Both the position numbers and the translations under genes were made by a program. A stretch of DNA of 64,000 bases from Noviherbaspirillum pedocola (GTDB lineage Bacteria > Pseudomonadota > Gammaproteobacteria > Burkholderiales > Burkholderiaceae_D). The notes below the pieces were generated by a model. The model searched no databases, had not been told where the DNA came from, and saw only the letters and a list, made by a program, of their open reading frames with translations. Below are positions 35,840 to 45,463 of the stretch, in pieces; position 1 is the stretch's first letter, and each line of letters begins with the position of its first letter. The stretch spans positions 1 to 64,000 of the forward strand of contig NZ_JAEPBG010000010.1 of assembly GCF_016632335.1 (NCBI RefSeq). The letters run 5' to 3'.

Positions 35840-38506
35840 ATGCACATCTCCTCCTTGCCGTCACCAGAAGTGCCAAACGACCAACCCTCGCCGTACAGCC
35901 ATGCAGCGCAGACGACGGTGGCACAGGCCCCGCTTCCTGGGGCGCAACAGCCGCAACAGCCCGGGATCGGCGTACGAGACGGCGCAACGCATACCCTGCC
36001 GGCACGAGGAACGCAACATGCGCAGCCACAGCCTGTCGCGCTGACCACGGCGCCGTTGCTCGGCACTCCCGCCAAGCGCAGCACGCCTGACACCGGCTTC
36101 GATCAGGATGACGCGAACGATGCCAAGCGCATGCGCACGCAACTGCCCGAGACGCCGGTGCAAGCGCCCGAGCCTGCACAGCGGCCAGCACTCACGCCTG
36201 CCCCTGCCCTCGATGCGCAAGCTGTGCCAGGCATGGACGAGGACGGGATGGATGTCGACACAGCGGTCCCGTTGCAACCCACTGCGAACACTACGGTGCC
36301 GGTGCTGATCGAGGCAATTCTGCAAGACGACTGGCCCAGGTTTCGCGCACTGCTCGGCCAGACGGGAATCGATGTCAATGCCACGGATGACACGGGCGCT
36401 ACTGCCTTGCATCATGTCTTGCGTAAGGGGTGGCATGAAATGGCCCAACGGCTACTCAAAGTCCCGGGCATCGATGTTCGTGCTCGTGATGACACGGGCG
36501 CTACTGCCCTGCATCATGCCCTGTGTGCGGGGCTGGATGAGATAGCCGAGCTGCTGCTCAAAGTCCCGGACATCGATGTCAATATCAGGGATGCGCATGA
36601 TGTCACCCCGCTGATGTGCGCGGCATCGCAAGCGCACGAACAGGCAGTACGCGCGCTGCTCGCCTGCCCAGGCATCGATGTTCATGCTTGTGACGACGAA
36701 GGCGATACCGCATTTGTAAAGGCTTTGAAAGAAAGCAACTATGAGACCATCCGACAGTTGTTCCTCGTCGGCATAGAAGAGAAAGGGGCCCGCCTCCAGG
36801 ACCAGTTGCTGATTGCTGCCGCCAAGGGAGACGTCGCAGCGGTGGAAGCGCTGCTTGCCGATCCGGAGGTCGATGTCAATGTAGAAGATGCTTTTGGCAA
36901 AGACACCGCATTGATGCTGGCTGCGGCCCATGGGCAGGAAGCCACGTTCCGCCGGTTGCTCCTCGCACCGGGAATTAATCTTGAGAAGAAGGACGGCAAC
37001 GGCCATAACATTTTGATGCAGCTTGTCTTGCGTGAGGATGAATGCCTGTTGCGCTGCTTGCTTGAAAGGCCGGGCCTCGATGTTAATCAAACAAATCGCA
37101 TAGGCTTTACAGCCTTGCGTTCGGCCGTACAGATTGGAAATTACAATATCGCTCTTGCGCTACTTGCCGTTCCAGGCATCGATGTCCATGCCCCAACGCC
37201 TGCATTGGTGGACGCGGTAGTCGGCTTACGCAAAGACATTGTCAGCATGCTTATTGCCATGCCCGGCATAAGGACCGACTTTAAATTCAACAGCAAACCG
37301 CTTTTTTTACGAAATTATCTGCTCTTATCTTCGTTCGAAAACCATTGGTTTCATAACGAAAACATCGTCCGCCTTCTCCTCGCCATGCCGAACACGGACG
37401 TCAATGCCAGAGACAACGAAGGCACTCCCCTCTTGCTCTCAGCGGTAAAGGGAAAAAGCGAAGCTGCCGTGCGTGCCCTGCTGGCGATGCCGGACATTCG
37501 CACTGATGTGAAAGACGCCGAGGGGCGTACCGCCCTGTGCATTGCAAAGGAGATGGGGCAGGAAGCCATCATTACGATGTTGCGCAACCATGTCCCGATG
37601 CTGGTCCCCGAGCCCGGAACCGTTCTGCGTTTTCTTCGGAAGGTTTTCACCGTGCATGCTGATGAATGGCAGCAGACCGCTTCGTCAAGCGCCAGTACCA
37701 GCCTCGATGCAGCGAACAGGCTCGACGAGCTCTGCGAAAGCCTGCAGTTCGGCAAGCTTGCCCGTGCCGATGTATTGACTGCCTTGACTTCCCTCGACGC
37801 ACTGCCGAACGATGCGCCTTCCTCGATCGCCATGGCGCTTGCGTTCGCCGTATGCACCGGCCACTATCGCAATGCCGATGGCAAGCTCGACCCTGACATC
37901 GACCAAGCCCTTTGCAACACCGGGTTTAGCACTGCTTACGACAATGCCGCCAACCGTCTCTGGATTGCGGCACAGCACATTAATCTCTTCCATGTCGACG
38001 GCATGAACCTGCTCGGCATCGCCGCCAGGGACGGCAACGAACGCATGATCCGCGGCCTGGTGCGCATGGGCGCCTACATCAACCTGCCTTCGCCGAACGG
38101 CAAGACCGCGCTGGCCATCGCCGTGGAGAACCGCCAGTGGGGCGCTTGCGCCGAGCTGGTCTTCCACGGCGCGCTGCCCACGCTGCCACTGCATGACGGC
38201 TATCCGGCGCTGTATCACATCGTCAGGGACTTCGGCTCCGTTGACTACAGCAGCGAAAGCCTCGCGTACCTGATCCGTTATCTGTGCATGAAGGGTGTGC
38301 GCTTCGATATCCCGGTGAAGAATCCCGATGCCGACACACGGGCCCAGCAGCCCACGGTGATGCTGGACGAGCTGCTTTTCGCGAGCACGGAATCCTGGAT
38401 CAAATACGGCCATATCGTGTTGAAGCCAAAGAACGCGGCGCCATCCGCCGCCTCGGCGCCCACGAGCACCGCGTCGACTTCAGCCGAGCCGATCCTGCCG
38501 ACCTGA
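35840..38506 (+). CDS. Ankyrin-repeat protein 1 (candidate secreted effector)
   Basis: 888 residues with no signal peptide or membrane segment. About the first 160 residues are disordered and rich in Pro, Ala and Gln, with a basic pair PAKR...AKRMR. From about 165 to 595 there are roughly twelve ankyrin-like repeats of about 33 residues with the period 'PGIDVNATDDTGATALHHVL', many diverged. The C-terminal about 290 residues (from about 595) form a domain shared with the next two genes, containing the segment INLFHVDGMNLLGIAARDGN and NRQWGACAELVFHGALPTLP. First of three tandem paralogues. Ankyrin proteins of this shape are frequent as type III or type VI effectors in plant- or amoeba-associated bacteria, but no secretion signal can be proven. 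A start at 35816 is possible. Confidence 0.85.
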   Translation: MHISSLPSPEVPNDQPSPYSHAAQTTVAQAPLPGAQQPQQPGIGVRDGATHTLPARGTQHAQPQPVALTTAPLLGTPAKRSTPDTGFDQDDANDAKRMRTQLPETPVQAPEPAQRPALTPAPALDAQAVPGMDEDGMDVDTAVPLQPTANTTVPVLIEAILQDDWPRFRALLGQTGIDVNATDDTGATALHHVLRKGWHEMAQRLLKVPGIDVRARDDTGATALHHALCAGLDEIAELLLKVPDIDVNIRDAHDVTPLMCAASQAHEQAVRALLACPGIDVHACDDEGDTAFVKALKESNYETIRQLFLVGIEEKGARLQDQLLIAAAKGDVAAVEALLADPEVDVNVEDAFGKDTALMLAAAHGQEATFRRLLLAPGINLEKKDGNGHNILMQLVLREDECLLRCLLERPGLDVNQTNRIGFTALRSAVQIGNYNIALALLAVPGIDVHAPTPALVDAVVGLRKDIVSMLIAMPGIRTDFKFNSKPLFLRNYLLLSSFENHWFHNENIVRLLLAMPNTDVNARDNEGTPLLLSAVKGKSEAAVRALLAMPDIRTDVKDAEGRTALCIAKEMGQEAIITMLRNHVPMLVPEPGTVLRFLRKVFTVHADEWQQTASSSASTSLDAANRLDELCESLQFGKLARADVLTALTSLDALPNDAPSSIAMALAFAVCTGHYRNADGKLDPDIDQALCNTGFSTAYDNAANRLWIAAQHINLFHVDGMNLLGIAARDGNERMIRGLVRMGAYINLPSPNGKTALAIAVENRQWGACAELVFHGALPTLPLHDGYPALYHIVRDFGSVDYSSESLAYLIRYLCMKGVRFDIPVKNPDADTRAQQPTVMLDELLFASTESWIKYGHIVLKPKNAAPSAASAPTSTASTSAEPILPT

Positions 38507-38682
38507 GCGCGAATCGAGGACTTCACAGGGCGCAAAACGCTTGCGTCTTCATGGAACAGCTTGCGTGGAAAGCTCACCAAGGCCACGCGCGCCAGCTTGC
38601 GTAGCGTCCTGCCCGATGTTTGATGGGAACAAGCCGGTGCGCGCATGCGCACCCTATCGCTTTTCTTCACCGGACATCGACC
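38507..38682 (+). repeat. Conserved leader of ankyrin gene 2 (duplicated before gene 3)
   Basis: This 176-base spacer is nearly the same as that at 41233-41404 (for example GCGTCCTGCCCGATGTTTGA and GCTTTTCTTCACCGGACATC in both). It includes a dyad GGTGCGC-GCAT-GCGCACC (38636-38653). The spacer was duplicated along with the gene. It probably carries the promoter or leader for gene 2. Confidence 0.8.
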
Positions 38683-41232
38683 ATGCAAAACTCCATTTCG
38701 CCGCCGCCTACTTCGTCGAGCGCTTCGACCGAACTGTCAATCGCTCGCGGCGGGGCAACGCCCACGCCAGCTGCGCCTTTCGCCATGCAGCCGGCGCCGC
38801 AACCCGCGCTCAATGCGCACAACGTCGCGCCGACCATGCTGCAGCCGGACGCCATCGAGGCGCAAGCGCCGGCTTCAGTGACCACAGCGCCGCTGCTGGG
38901 TGCGCCCGCCAAGCGCGGTGCGCCCGACGGCGGTTTCGATCAGCATGACGCCAACGATGCCAAGCGCATGCGCACGCAACTGCCCGAGACGCCGGTGCAA
39001 GCGCCTGAGCCTGCACAGCGCACGGCGCTCGCGCCTGCCCCCGATGCGCAACATGCGCCTGGCATGGATAAGGACGGGATGGATGTCGACACAGCGGTCC
39101 CATCGCAACCCACTGCGAACACCGCGAACACCGCGACACCGGCGCTGATCGAAGCAATCCTGCAGGGTGACCGCCACAGATTTCGCGCACTGCTTGGCCA
39201 GCCGGGAATCGATGTCAATGCCACGGATAACACGGGCGCTACTGCCTTGCATCATGTCTTGCGTGCGGGGATGGATAAGGAAGCCGAACTGCTGCTCAAA
39301 GTCCCGGGCATTGATGTCAATATCAAGGATGAGGACGATGTCACCCCGCTGATGTGCGCGGCTGCTCATGCGCAACAAACGACCGTTCGCGCGCTGCTCG
39401 CCTGCCCAGGCATCGATGTTCATGCTCGTAATCACAAAGGCTATACCGCCTTCGAAGAAGCTGTGAGTTTTGAGAATAGTGATAACCTTCAACAGCTATT
39501 CCTCGTCGGCATAGAAGAGAAAGGGTCCCGCCCCCAGGACCAGTTGCTGATTGCTGCCGCCAAGGGCGATATCGCAACGGTGGAAGCGCTGCTTGCCGAT
39601 CCGGAGGTCGATGTCAATGTAGAGGATGCTTATGGCGGAAACACTGCATTGATGCTGGCTGCGGCCCATGGACACGAAGCCATTTTCCGCCGACTACTCC
39701 TTGTACCGGGAATCAGTCTTGCAAAGTACAACAATGGTGGCTTTAGCATTTTGGCGCAGCTTGCCCTACGTGGGGACGAATGCTTGTTGCGCCGCTTGCT
39801 TGAAATGCCGGGCATCGATATCAATCAGAGGACTAAGCCATCCAACCGTAGCGCGTTGTACTTAGCTGCAAGATTTGGCAATCACGATACCGCTCTTGCT
39901 CTACTTGCCATGCCAGGCATCGATGTCCACATTGGATCGCCTGCATTAGTAGCAGCGATATTGAACTCACACGAAGGCATTGTCAGCATGCTTATTGCCA
40001 TGCCTGGCATTAAGACCGACTTTGAATTCAACTACGGCGAGTATGATATGAATACCCTTATTGGTAGTCATGAGTCTCTCGCACTTGAGTGGTTTCGCAA
40101 TGAAAACATCTTCCGCCTTCTCCTTGCCATGCCGAACAATGATGTCAATGCCATTGACTGCAAAGACGATACGCTCTTGCTGTCCGCGGTAAAGGCAGAA
40201 AACGAAGCTGCCGTGCGTGCTCTGCTGGCGATGCCGGACATTCGCACCGATGTGAAAGACGCCGAGGGGCGTACCGCCCTGTGCATTGCAAAGGAGATGG
40301 GGCAGGAAGCCATCATTACGATGTTGCGCAACCATGTCCCGATGCTGGTCCCCGAGCCCGGAACCGTTCTGCGTTTTCTTCGGAAGGTTTTCACCGTGCA
40401 TGCTGATGAATGGCAGCAGACCGCTTCGTCAAGCGCCAGTACCAGCCTCGATGCAGCGAACAGGCTCGACGAGCTCTGCGAAAGCCTGCAGTTCGGCAAG
40501 CTTGCCCGTGCCGATGTATTGACTGCCTTGACTTCCCTCGACGCCCTACCGAACGATGCGCCTTCCTCGATCGCCATGGCGCTTGCGTTCGCCGTATGCA
40601 CCGGCCACTATCGCGATGCCGATAGCAGGCTCGACCCTGACATCTTCCGAGCCCTTTGCAACACCGGGTTTCACACTGCTTACGACAATGTCGTCCGCCG
40701 TTTCTACGCCGCGGTACAGCACATCAATCTCTTCCATGTCGACGGCATGAATCTGCTCGGCATCGCCGCCAGGGACGGCAACGAACGCATGATCCGCGGC
40801 CTGGTGCGCATGGGCGCCTACATCAACCTGCCTTCGCCGAACGGCAAGACCGCGCTGGCCATCGCCGTGGAGAACCGCCAGTGGGGCGCTTGCGCCGAGC
40901 TGGTCTTCCACGGCGCGCTGCCCACGCTGCCGCTGCATGACGGCTATCCGGCGCTGTATCACAGCGTCAGGGACTTCGGCTCCGATGACTACAGTAGCGA
41001 AAGCCTCGCGTACCTGATCCGTTATCTGCGCATGCAGGGTGTGCGCTTCGATATCCCGGTGAAGAATCCCGATGCGGCCATGCGGGCCCAGCAGCCCACG
41101 GTGATGCTGGAAAAGCTGCATTTCGCGAGCACGAAATCCTGGATCAAATACGGCCATATCGTGCTGAAGTCAGAGAACGAGGCGCCCACGAGCACCGCGT
41201 CGGTTCCAGCCGGACCGGTTCTGCCAGGCTGA
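38683..41232 (+). CDS. Ankyrin-repeat protein 2 (paralogue of 1)
   Basis: 849 residues with a Ser/Pro-rich start MQNSISPPPTSSSASTELSI, then the same Pro/Ala-rich block and PAKR...AKRMRTQLPETPVQAP motif as protein 1. About eleven ankyrin-like repeats follow ('GIDVNATDNTGATALHHVLR' is the first), then the shared C-terminal domain. Over 296 bases (40249-40544) it is identical to gene 1, while the middle repeats differ in sequence and length, which points to gene conversion. The ATG at 38683 is the likeliest start; upstream in-frame ATGs (for example 38620) lie in the duplicated leader. No clear Shine-Dalgarno site precedes either. Role unknown. Confidence 0.85.
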   Translation: MQNSISPPPTSSSASTELSIARGGATPTPAAPFAMQPAPQPALNAHNVAPTMLQPDAIEAQAPASVTTAPLLGAPAKRGAPDGGFDQHDANDAKRMRTQLPETPVQAPEPAQRTALAPAPDAQHAPGMDKDGMDVDTAVPSQPTANTANTATPALIEAILQGDRHRFRALLGQPGIDVNATDNTGATALHHVLRAGMDKEAELLLKVPGIDVNIKDEDDVTPLMCAAAHAQQTTVRALLACPGIDVHARNHKGYTAFEEAVSFENSDNLQQLFLVGIEEKGSRPQDQLLIAAAKGDIATVEALLADPEVDVNVEDAYGGNTALMLAAAHGHEAIFRRLLLVPGISLAKYNNGGFSILAQLALRGDECLLRRLLEMPGIDINQRTKPSNRSALYLAARFGNHDTALALLAMPGIDVHIGSPALVAAILNSHEGIVSMLIAMPGIKTDFEFNYGEYDMNTLIGSHESLALEWFRNENIFRLLLAMPNNDVNAIDCKDDTLLLSAVKAENEAAVRALLAMPDIRTDVKDAEGRTALCIAKEMGQEAIITMLRNHVPMLVPEPGTVLRFLRKVFTVHADEWQQTASSSASTSLDAANRLDELCESLQFGKLARADVLTALTSLDALPNDAPSSIAMALAFAVCTGHYRDADSRLDPDIFRALCNTGFHTAYDNVVRRFYAAVQHINLFHVDGMNLLGIAARDGNERMIRGLVRMGAYINLPSPNGKTALAIAVENRQWGACAELVFHGALPTLPLHDGYPALYHSVRDFGSDDYSSESLAYLIRYLRMQGVRFDIPVKNPDAAMRAQQPTVMLEKLHFASTKSWIKYGHIVLKSENEAPTSTASVPAGPVLPG

Positions 41233-41404
41233 GCGCGGGCCGAGGACTTCTCGGGGCGCAAAACGCGTGCGCCCCCGTGGAACAGCTTGCATGGAAAGCC
41301 CACCAAGGCCGCGCGCGCCTGCATGGCGTCCTGCCCGATGTTTGATGACAACAAGCCGGTGCATGCATGCGCACCCTATCGCTTTTCTTCACCGGACATC
41401 GCCC
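41233..41404 (+). repeat. Conserved leader of ankyrin gene 3 (copy of 38507-38682)
   Basis: It is highly similar to the spacer before ankyrin gene 2 over nearly its whole length, with the dyad partly decayed (41358-41375: GGTGCATGCATGCGCACC). The similarity shows that the duplication unit comprised spacer plus gene. Confidence 0.8.
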
Positions 41405-44400
41405 ATGCACAATTCCACTTCGCTCTCGTCAACCACGCCGGGCACTTCGGCCGGATTGCCAGTCGCTCCAGGCGGGGCGACGTCCACGCCAGCTACGCCT
41501 GTCGCGCTGCAGCCGGCGCCGCAACCCGGACTCGGCGCGCACGCCAGCCATGGTGCGAGCGATGCCGATGCCTATCATGCCGTTCCTGGCGATGAGGCCG
41601 GCGCAGCGGCGATGTCGCCGCTTGCGGCGCCGGACCGGTCGCGCGCGCAGGCGTCAGGCAGCTTGGTCTTCCATGGCCCGGCGCATGCAACGCTTTCGTC
41701 TGCACCGACGTTCACCCTGGCCCCGTACGGCGCCGCTGCGCAGAACGCGCTGTTCAAGGCCGTGCGTCTTGGCCGGGCAGATGTGGTGGAGACACTGCTC
41801 GCCGCGGCAAACATCCATGGCAGCGGCAGGATGGGCCCGGTCTGCGGGCCCCTGGGCAGCAGTCTGCTGGTCATGGCGGCCAGTCTCGGCCATGAGGCAA
41901 TCGTTCGCATGCTGTATCGCGCCGGTGCGACCGCTATTCATTCAGCGTTGAAAGAGGCCAGCAGCAGGGGACATAAGGGTGTTATCGAGGCGCTCATCAC
42001 CATGCATGGCGTCAATACCCTCGACGACTGGGGACTGACGGTTCTGATCTATGCATTGATATTGCAGGACGACACGCTCATCAGGACCGTGCTTTCCATG
42101 CCTGGCCTCGATGTGAACGCCCGGAACTCCAGGGGTCTGACTGCATTGGTCGTGGCCGTCAACAACCGGTATGACGCAGGCATTCAGGCCTTGCTGGCCG
42201 TGCCCGGAATCGATGTCAACGCGCGCGGCGAGAATGACATGACTGTCCTGATGATCGCCGCGCAACGGGGTTACGCATCGCTAGTCCCGCACTTGCTTGC
42301 CAAGAGCGGTATCGATGTCAATGCCACGGCCAGCGATGGCTCGACCGCCTTGCACTACGCCGTGGTCAACCGGCATGAATCCATTGCGCTGGCGCTGCTC
42401 GACATGCGAGGTATCGACATCCTCGCTGAAGATGGCGAGGACGACGCGGCGCCGTACCTGGCCACGCGATACGGGCTCGACGCGGTCGAGCGAAAGATTT
42501 TCGTCATGCTGGGCGAAGGCGTGGCTGCCCAGGGCGCGGCGCCCGTGCCTGCGCTGGTCCTTGCCGCGGCCCGCATGGATGAAGCTGCCGTACGCGGCCT
42601 GCTTGCGCATGGCGGCGCCAGCATCAACGCGAAGACCGAATTCGGCGTTACCGCATTGCACCTGGCCGCAAGCGCCGGCAATGAAGCGATTTTTCGCTTG
42701 CTGATGCAAAGGCAGGACCTGGACATCAACGCGATCGATACGGCCGAAGGAAGCGCCCTGGTGCGCGCGCTGAAGAATGGCCATGCAGCCATCGCCCGGG
42801 CATTGCTTGCGATGCCGGGCATCAAGGTCAATGTCATGAGCCTCTTCGGTACCGCCCTGATGTTGGCCGCGAAGCACGGGTACGAAGACATCGTAGAGCA
42901 GCTGCTCGCGATGCCGGATATCGATGTCAATGCCACCAGCGAGGCCGATGCCCGCTGGTCTGGCGACACAGCCCTGGATCTGGCTGTCAGGAACGGACAT
43001 GAAGCCATTGTCCTGGCATTGCTGCGCATGCCGCGCATAGCTGTCAGAACGGATGGGGTCCGCTTTGGAAAAGTCGTGGTGACCGCCGCGTTGAGCAAGC
43101 ACATGCACATCGTTCGAATGCTGCTTGCCAGGCCCGAATGCGCGCATCACTTCTGCAGTGGCGCGTTAAAGCCGCTGTTCGAGTATGCCGCGCAACACGG
43201 GCGCACGGAACTGCTCCGCGAATTGCTTGCCACGCCGGGCGTCGACGCTGCGTGCCTGAATCTTTCCCTGTACCTTGCCGTGGAGTATGAGCATCCGGCC
43301 ACTGTCCTTGCGCTGCTGGAGGTGCCGGGCATCGACGTCAATTTCCAACGCGAGGTACTTGTGAACGGCGGCTTCCTCGTGGCGAAGACCGCCTTGCTGC
43401 ACGCGGCGGCGCACGGGCTTGAAGACATCCTCCAGATGCTGCTCGCCATGCCGGCCATTGAACTTGGAACCACAACGGTGCATGGCCAAACCGCATTGGA
43501 ACTGGCTCTGTCTGTTCATCGGTCTGGCGCCGGCCGGGTCCTGATCGCCATGCCTGGCTACCGACAGGAAGCACAGAGCCAGTTTGGATATGTCTTTCCC
43601 GCTGCCAGCGAGTCCGCTGAAGCGAATTCGCTGCTGCAATCCCTGTTCGCCAGCCATGACGGGCAAGCGCTGGCGCCGGGGGCGAGCTCCAGCGTCGCTG
43701 CCGCGATCAGCAGCGAAGAAGCAAGGCGATGGGACACGCTTTGCGACAAGCTGTGCTTCGGCAAGTGCACGCCCGCTGATGTGCCCGCGCTACTTTCCTC
43801 CACGGACCGGCTGCCGGATGGCCTGCGTTCCCGCATCGCCATGGCCCTGGCCTTTGGCACTCTCGCCGGCCATTATCTCGATGCCGCCGGGCAGCCCGAC
43901 CCCGCCATCGGCCGCGCCATCGACAAGGCCGGGTTGGGCGCGGCACTCACGGACGCGACCGGGCGCCTTCGCAGCGCGGCACAGCGCATCAACCTCTTCC
44001 ATGTCGACGGCATGAACCTGCTCGGCATCGCCGCCAAGGCTGGCAACGAGCGCATGATCTGCGGCCTGGTGCGCATGGGCGCCTACGTCAACCTGCCTTC
44101 GCCGAACGGCAGGACCGCGCTGGCCATCGCCGTGGAGAACCGCCAGTGGGGCGCCTGCGCCGAGCTGGTCTTCCACGGTGCGCTGCCCACGCTGCCGCTG
44201 CATGATGGCTATCCGGCGCTGTATCACATCGTCAGGGACTTCAATGCCGACGCCCATGCCAGCGCAAGCCTCGCGCTGCTGATCCGCTACTTGCGCAAGA
44301 AGGGCGTGCGCTTCGACATCCTGGTGAAGAACCCGGACGAGAGCAGCCGCAACGCGCGTCCAGCGGTGCCCCTGTACGAGCTGCTCGTCTCGAATGCGCA

Positions 44401-44515
44401 ATCCTGGACCAGGTACGGCCACATTCTGTTCGACCTGAAAGATGCCGCGCTCCCGGACGGTCCGGCTCCTGCGAGCACCGCGGCGGTGCCTGCCACTGCC
44501 ATTGGCGACTCGTAG
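41405..44515 (+). CDS. Ankyrin-repeat protein 3 (most divergent paralogue)
   Basis: 1036 residues, the largest of the three. It has a disordered N-terminus (MHNSTSLSSTTPGTSAGLPV) similar at its start to protein 2, but without the PAKR/AKRMR block. Around residues 110-760 it carries about eighteen ankyrin-like repeats with the motif 'LPGIDVNA..G.TAL..A', including several rearranged or partial ones. The C-terminal about 270 residues match the domain of proteins 1 and 2 (RINLFHVDGMNLLGIAAKAG, NRQWGACAELVFHGALPTLP), preceded by a helical LCFGKCTPADVPALLSS segment. Convergent with the peptide-transporter operon 18 bases away. An in-frame ATG at 41267 exists but lies in the leader. Confidence 0.85.
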   Translation: MHNSTSLSSTTPGTSAGLPVAPGGATSTPATPVALQPAPQPGLGAHASHGASDADAYHAVPGDEAGAAAMSPLAAPDRSRAQASGSLVFHGPAHATLSSAPTFTLAPYGAAAQNALFKAVRLGRADVVETLLAAANIHGSGRMGPVCGPLGSSLLVMAASLGHEAIVRMLYRAGATAIHSALKEASSRGHKGVIEALITMHGVNTLDDWGLTVLIYALILQDDTLIRTVLSMPGLDVNARNSRGLTALVVAVNNRYDAGIQALLAVPGIDVNARGENDMTVLMIAAQRGYASLVPHLLAKSGIDVNATASDGSTALHYAVVNRHESIALALLDMRGIDILAEDGEDDAAPYLATRYGLDAVERKIFVMLGEGVAAQGAAPVPALVLAAARMDEAAVRGLLAHGGASINAKTEFGVTALHLAASAGNEAIFRLLMQRQDLDINAIDTAEGSALVRALKNGHAAIARALLAMPGIKVNVMSLFGTALMLAAKHGYEDIVEQLLAMPDIDVNATSEADARWSGDTALDLAVRNGHEAIVLALLRMPRIAVRTDGVRFGKVVVTAALSKHMHIVRMLLARPECAHHFCSGALKPLFEYAAQHGRTELLRELLATPGVDAACLNLSLYLAVEYEHPATVLALLEVPGIDVNFQREVLVNGGFLVAKTALLHAAAHGLEDILQMLLAMPAIELGTTTVHGQTALELALSVHRSGAGRVLIAMPGYRQEAQSQFGYVFPAASESAEANSLLQSLFASHDGQALAPGASSSVAAAISSEEARRWDTLCDKLCFGKCTPADVPALLSSTDRLPDGLRSRIAMALAFGTLAGHYLDAAGQPDPAIGRAIDKAGLGAALTDATGRLRSAAQRINLFHVDGMNLLGIAAKAGNERMICGLVRMGAYVNLPSPNGRTALAIAVENRQWGACAELVFHGALPTLPLHDGYPALYHIVRDFNADAHASASLALLIRYLRKKGVRFDILVKNPDESSRNARPAVPLYELLVSNAQSWTRYGHILFDLKDAALPDGPAPASTAAVPATAIGDS

Positions 44516-44533
44516 GCCATATCGCCCCCGCGC

Positions 44534-45463
44534 TCACCGCGCCGCGTAATGCCCAGGACCGATTTCCACCAGCGCGGCGTCGCCGTCCTCGCGGCGCGAT
44601 GCGGCCACGTTGGGCACGTAGGTGAGGCCGCGCGCTTCCATCTTCGGCGCGGCCGCCAGGAGCGCGCGGGTGTAGTCATGCGCCGGCGTGCTGAACACCG
44701 CGTCGGCCGGCCCCACTTCGACGAGCCGGCCGAGATGGATCACGGCGACCCGGTCGGCCACATGGCGCACTACCGACAGGTCGTGGCTGACGAACAGGCA
44801 GGTCAGCGACAACTCGGCGCGCAGCGCCATGAACAGGTTCAGCACCTGCGCCTGTATCGACACATCGAGCGCGGCCACCGCTTCATCGAGGATCAGGAGT
44901 TCCGGCCGCACCGCCAGCGCGCGGGCAATGCCGATGCGCGCGCGCTGGCCGCCGGAGAACTGGTGCGGAAAGCGGCTCATCAATGCCGGGTCCAGCCCGA
45001 CCTGGCGCATCAGGCCGGCAACGGCGTCGCGCTGTCGCGCCCGCGCGATCACGCCATGCGCAACCGGCGCTTCGCCAATGATGTCGATGACGCGCATGCG
45101 CGGGTTCAGCGAGGCGTACGGGTTCTGGAACACCATCTGCACCGCCAGGCGCAGGCGGCGGCGTTCGGCGGCGTCCATCGTCGCGGTGTCCTGGCCCTGC
45201 CACAGGCGCGTGCCCGAACTCGGCGGCAGAAGACCGGCGGCGATGCGCGCCAGCGTCGATTTGCCGCTGCCCGATTCGCCGACCAGGCCCAGGGTTTCGC
45301 CGGCGGCGATGTCGAGCGACACGCCGGCCAAGGCAGGCGGCGCGGCCTTCGGCGCCGGCGCGCCGAACAGCCTGAGCGCGCGCTGCGCCAAGTCCGGCGC
45401 GTGGTCGAAGCGCTTGACGATATCGTTCAGGGCCATCAATGGCGCGGTGTCGCGTGGCGTCAT
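44534..45463 (-). CDS. Oligopeptide/dipeptide-type ABC transporter, ATPase OppF-like
   Basis: 309 residues. Walker A is GESGSGKST, the signature SGGQRARIGIARAL and Walker B LLILDEAVAALD, where DEAVAALD replaces the common DEPTSALD. The QMVFQNPYASLNPRMRV segment is typical of the OppF/DppF branch. Its C-terminus lacks the long Cys-rich OppF tail. The ATG overlaps the previous ATPase stop. Pairs with the OppD-like ATPase to power peptide (or nickel, opine or similar) import. Confidence 0.92.
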   Translation of the reverse strand: MTPRDTAPLMALNDIVKRFDHAPDLAQRALRLFGAPAPKAAPPALAGVSLDIAAGETLGLVGESGSGKSTLARIAAGLLPPSSGTRLWQGQDTATMDAAERRRLRLAVQMVFQNPYASLNPRMRVIDIIGEAPVAHGVIARARQRDAVAGLMRQVGLDPALMSRFPHQFSGGQRARIGIARALAVRPELLILDEAVAALDVSIQAQVLNLFMALRAELSLTCLFVSHDLSVVRHVADRVAVIHLGRLVEVGPADAVFSTPAHDYTRALLAAAPKMEARGLTYVPNVAASRREDGDAALVEIGPGHYAAR

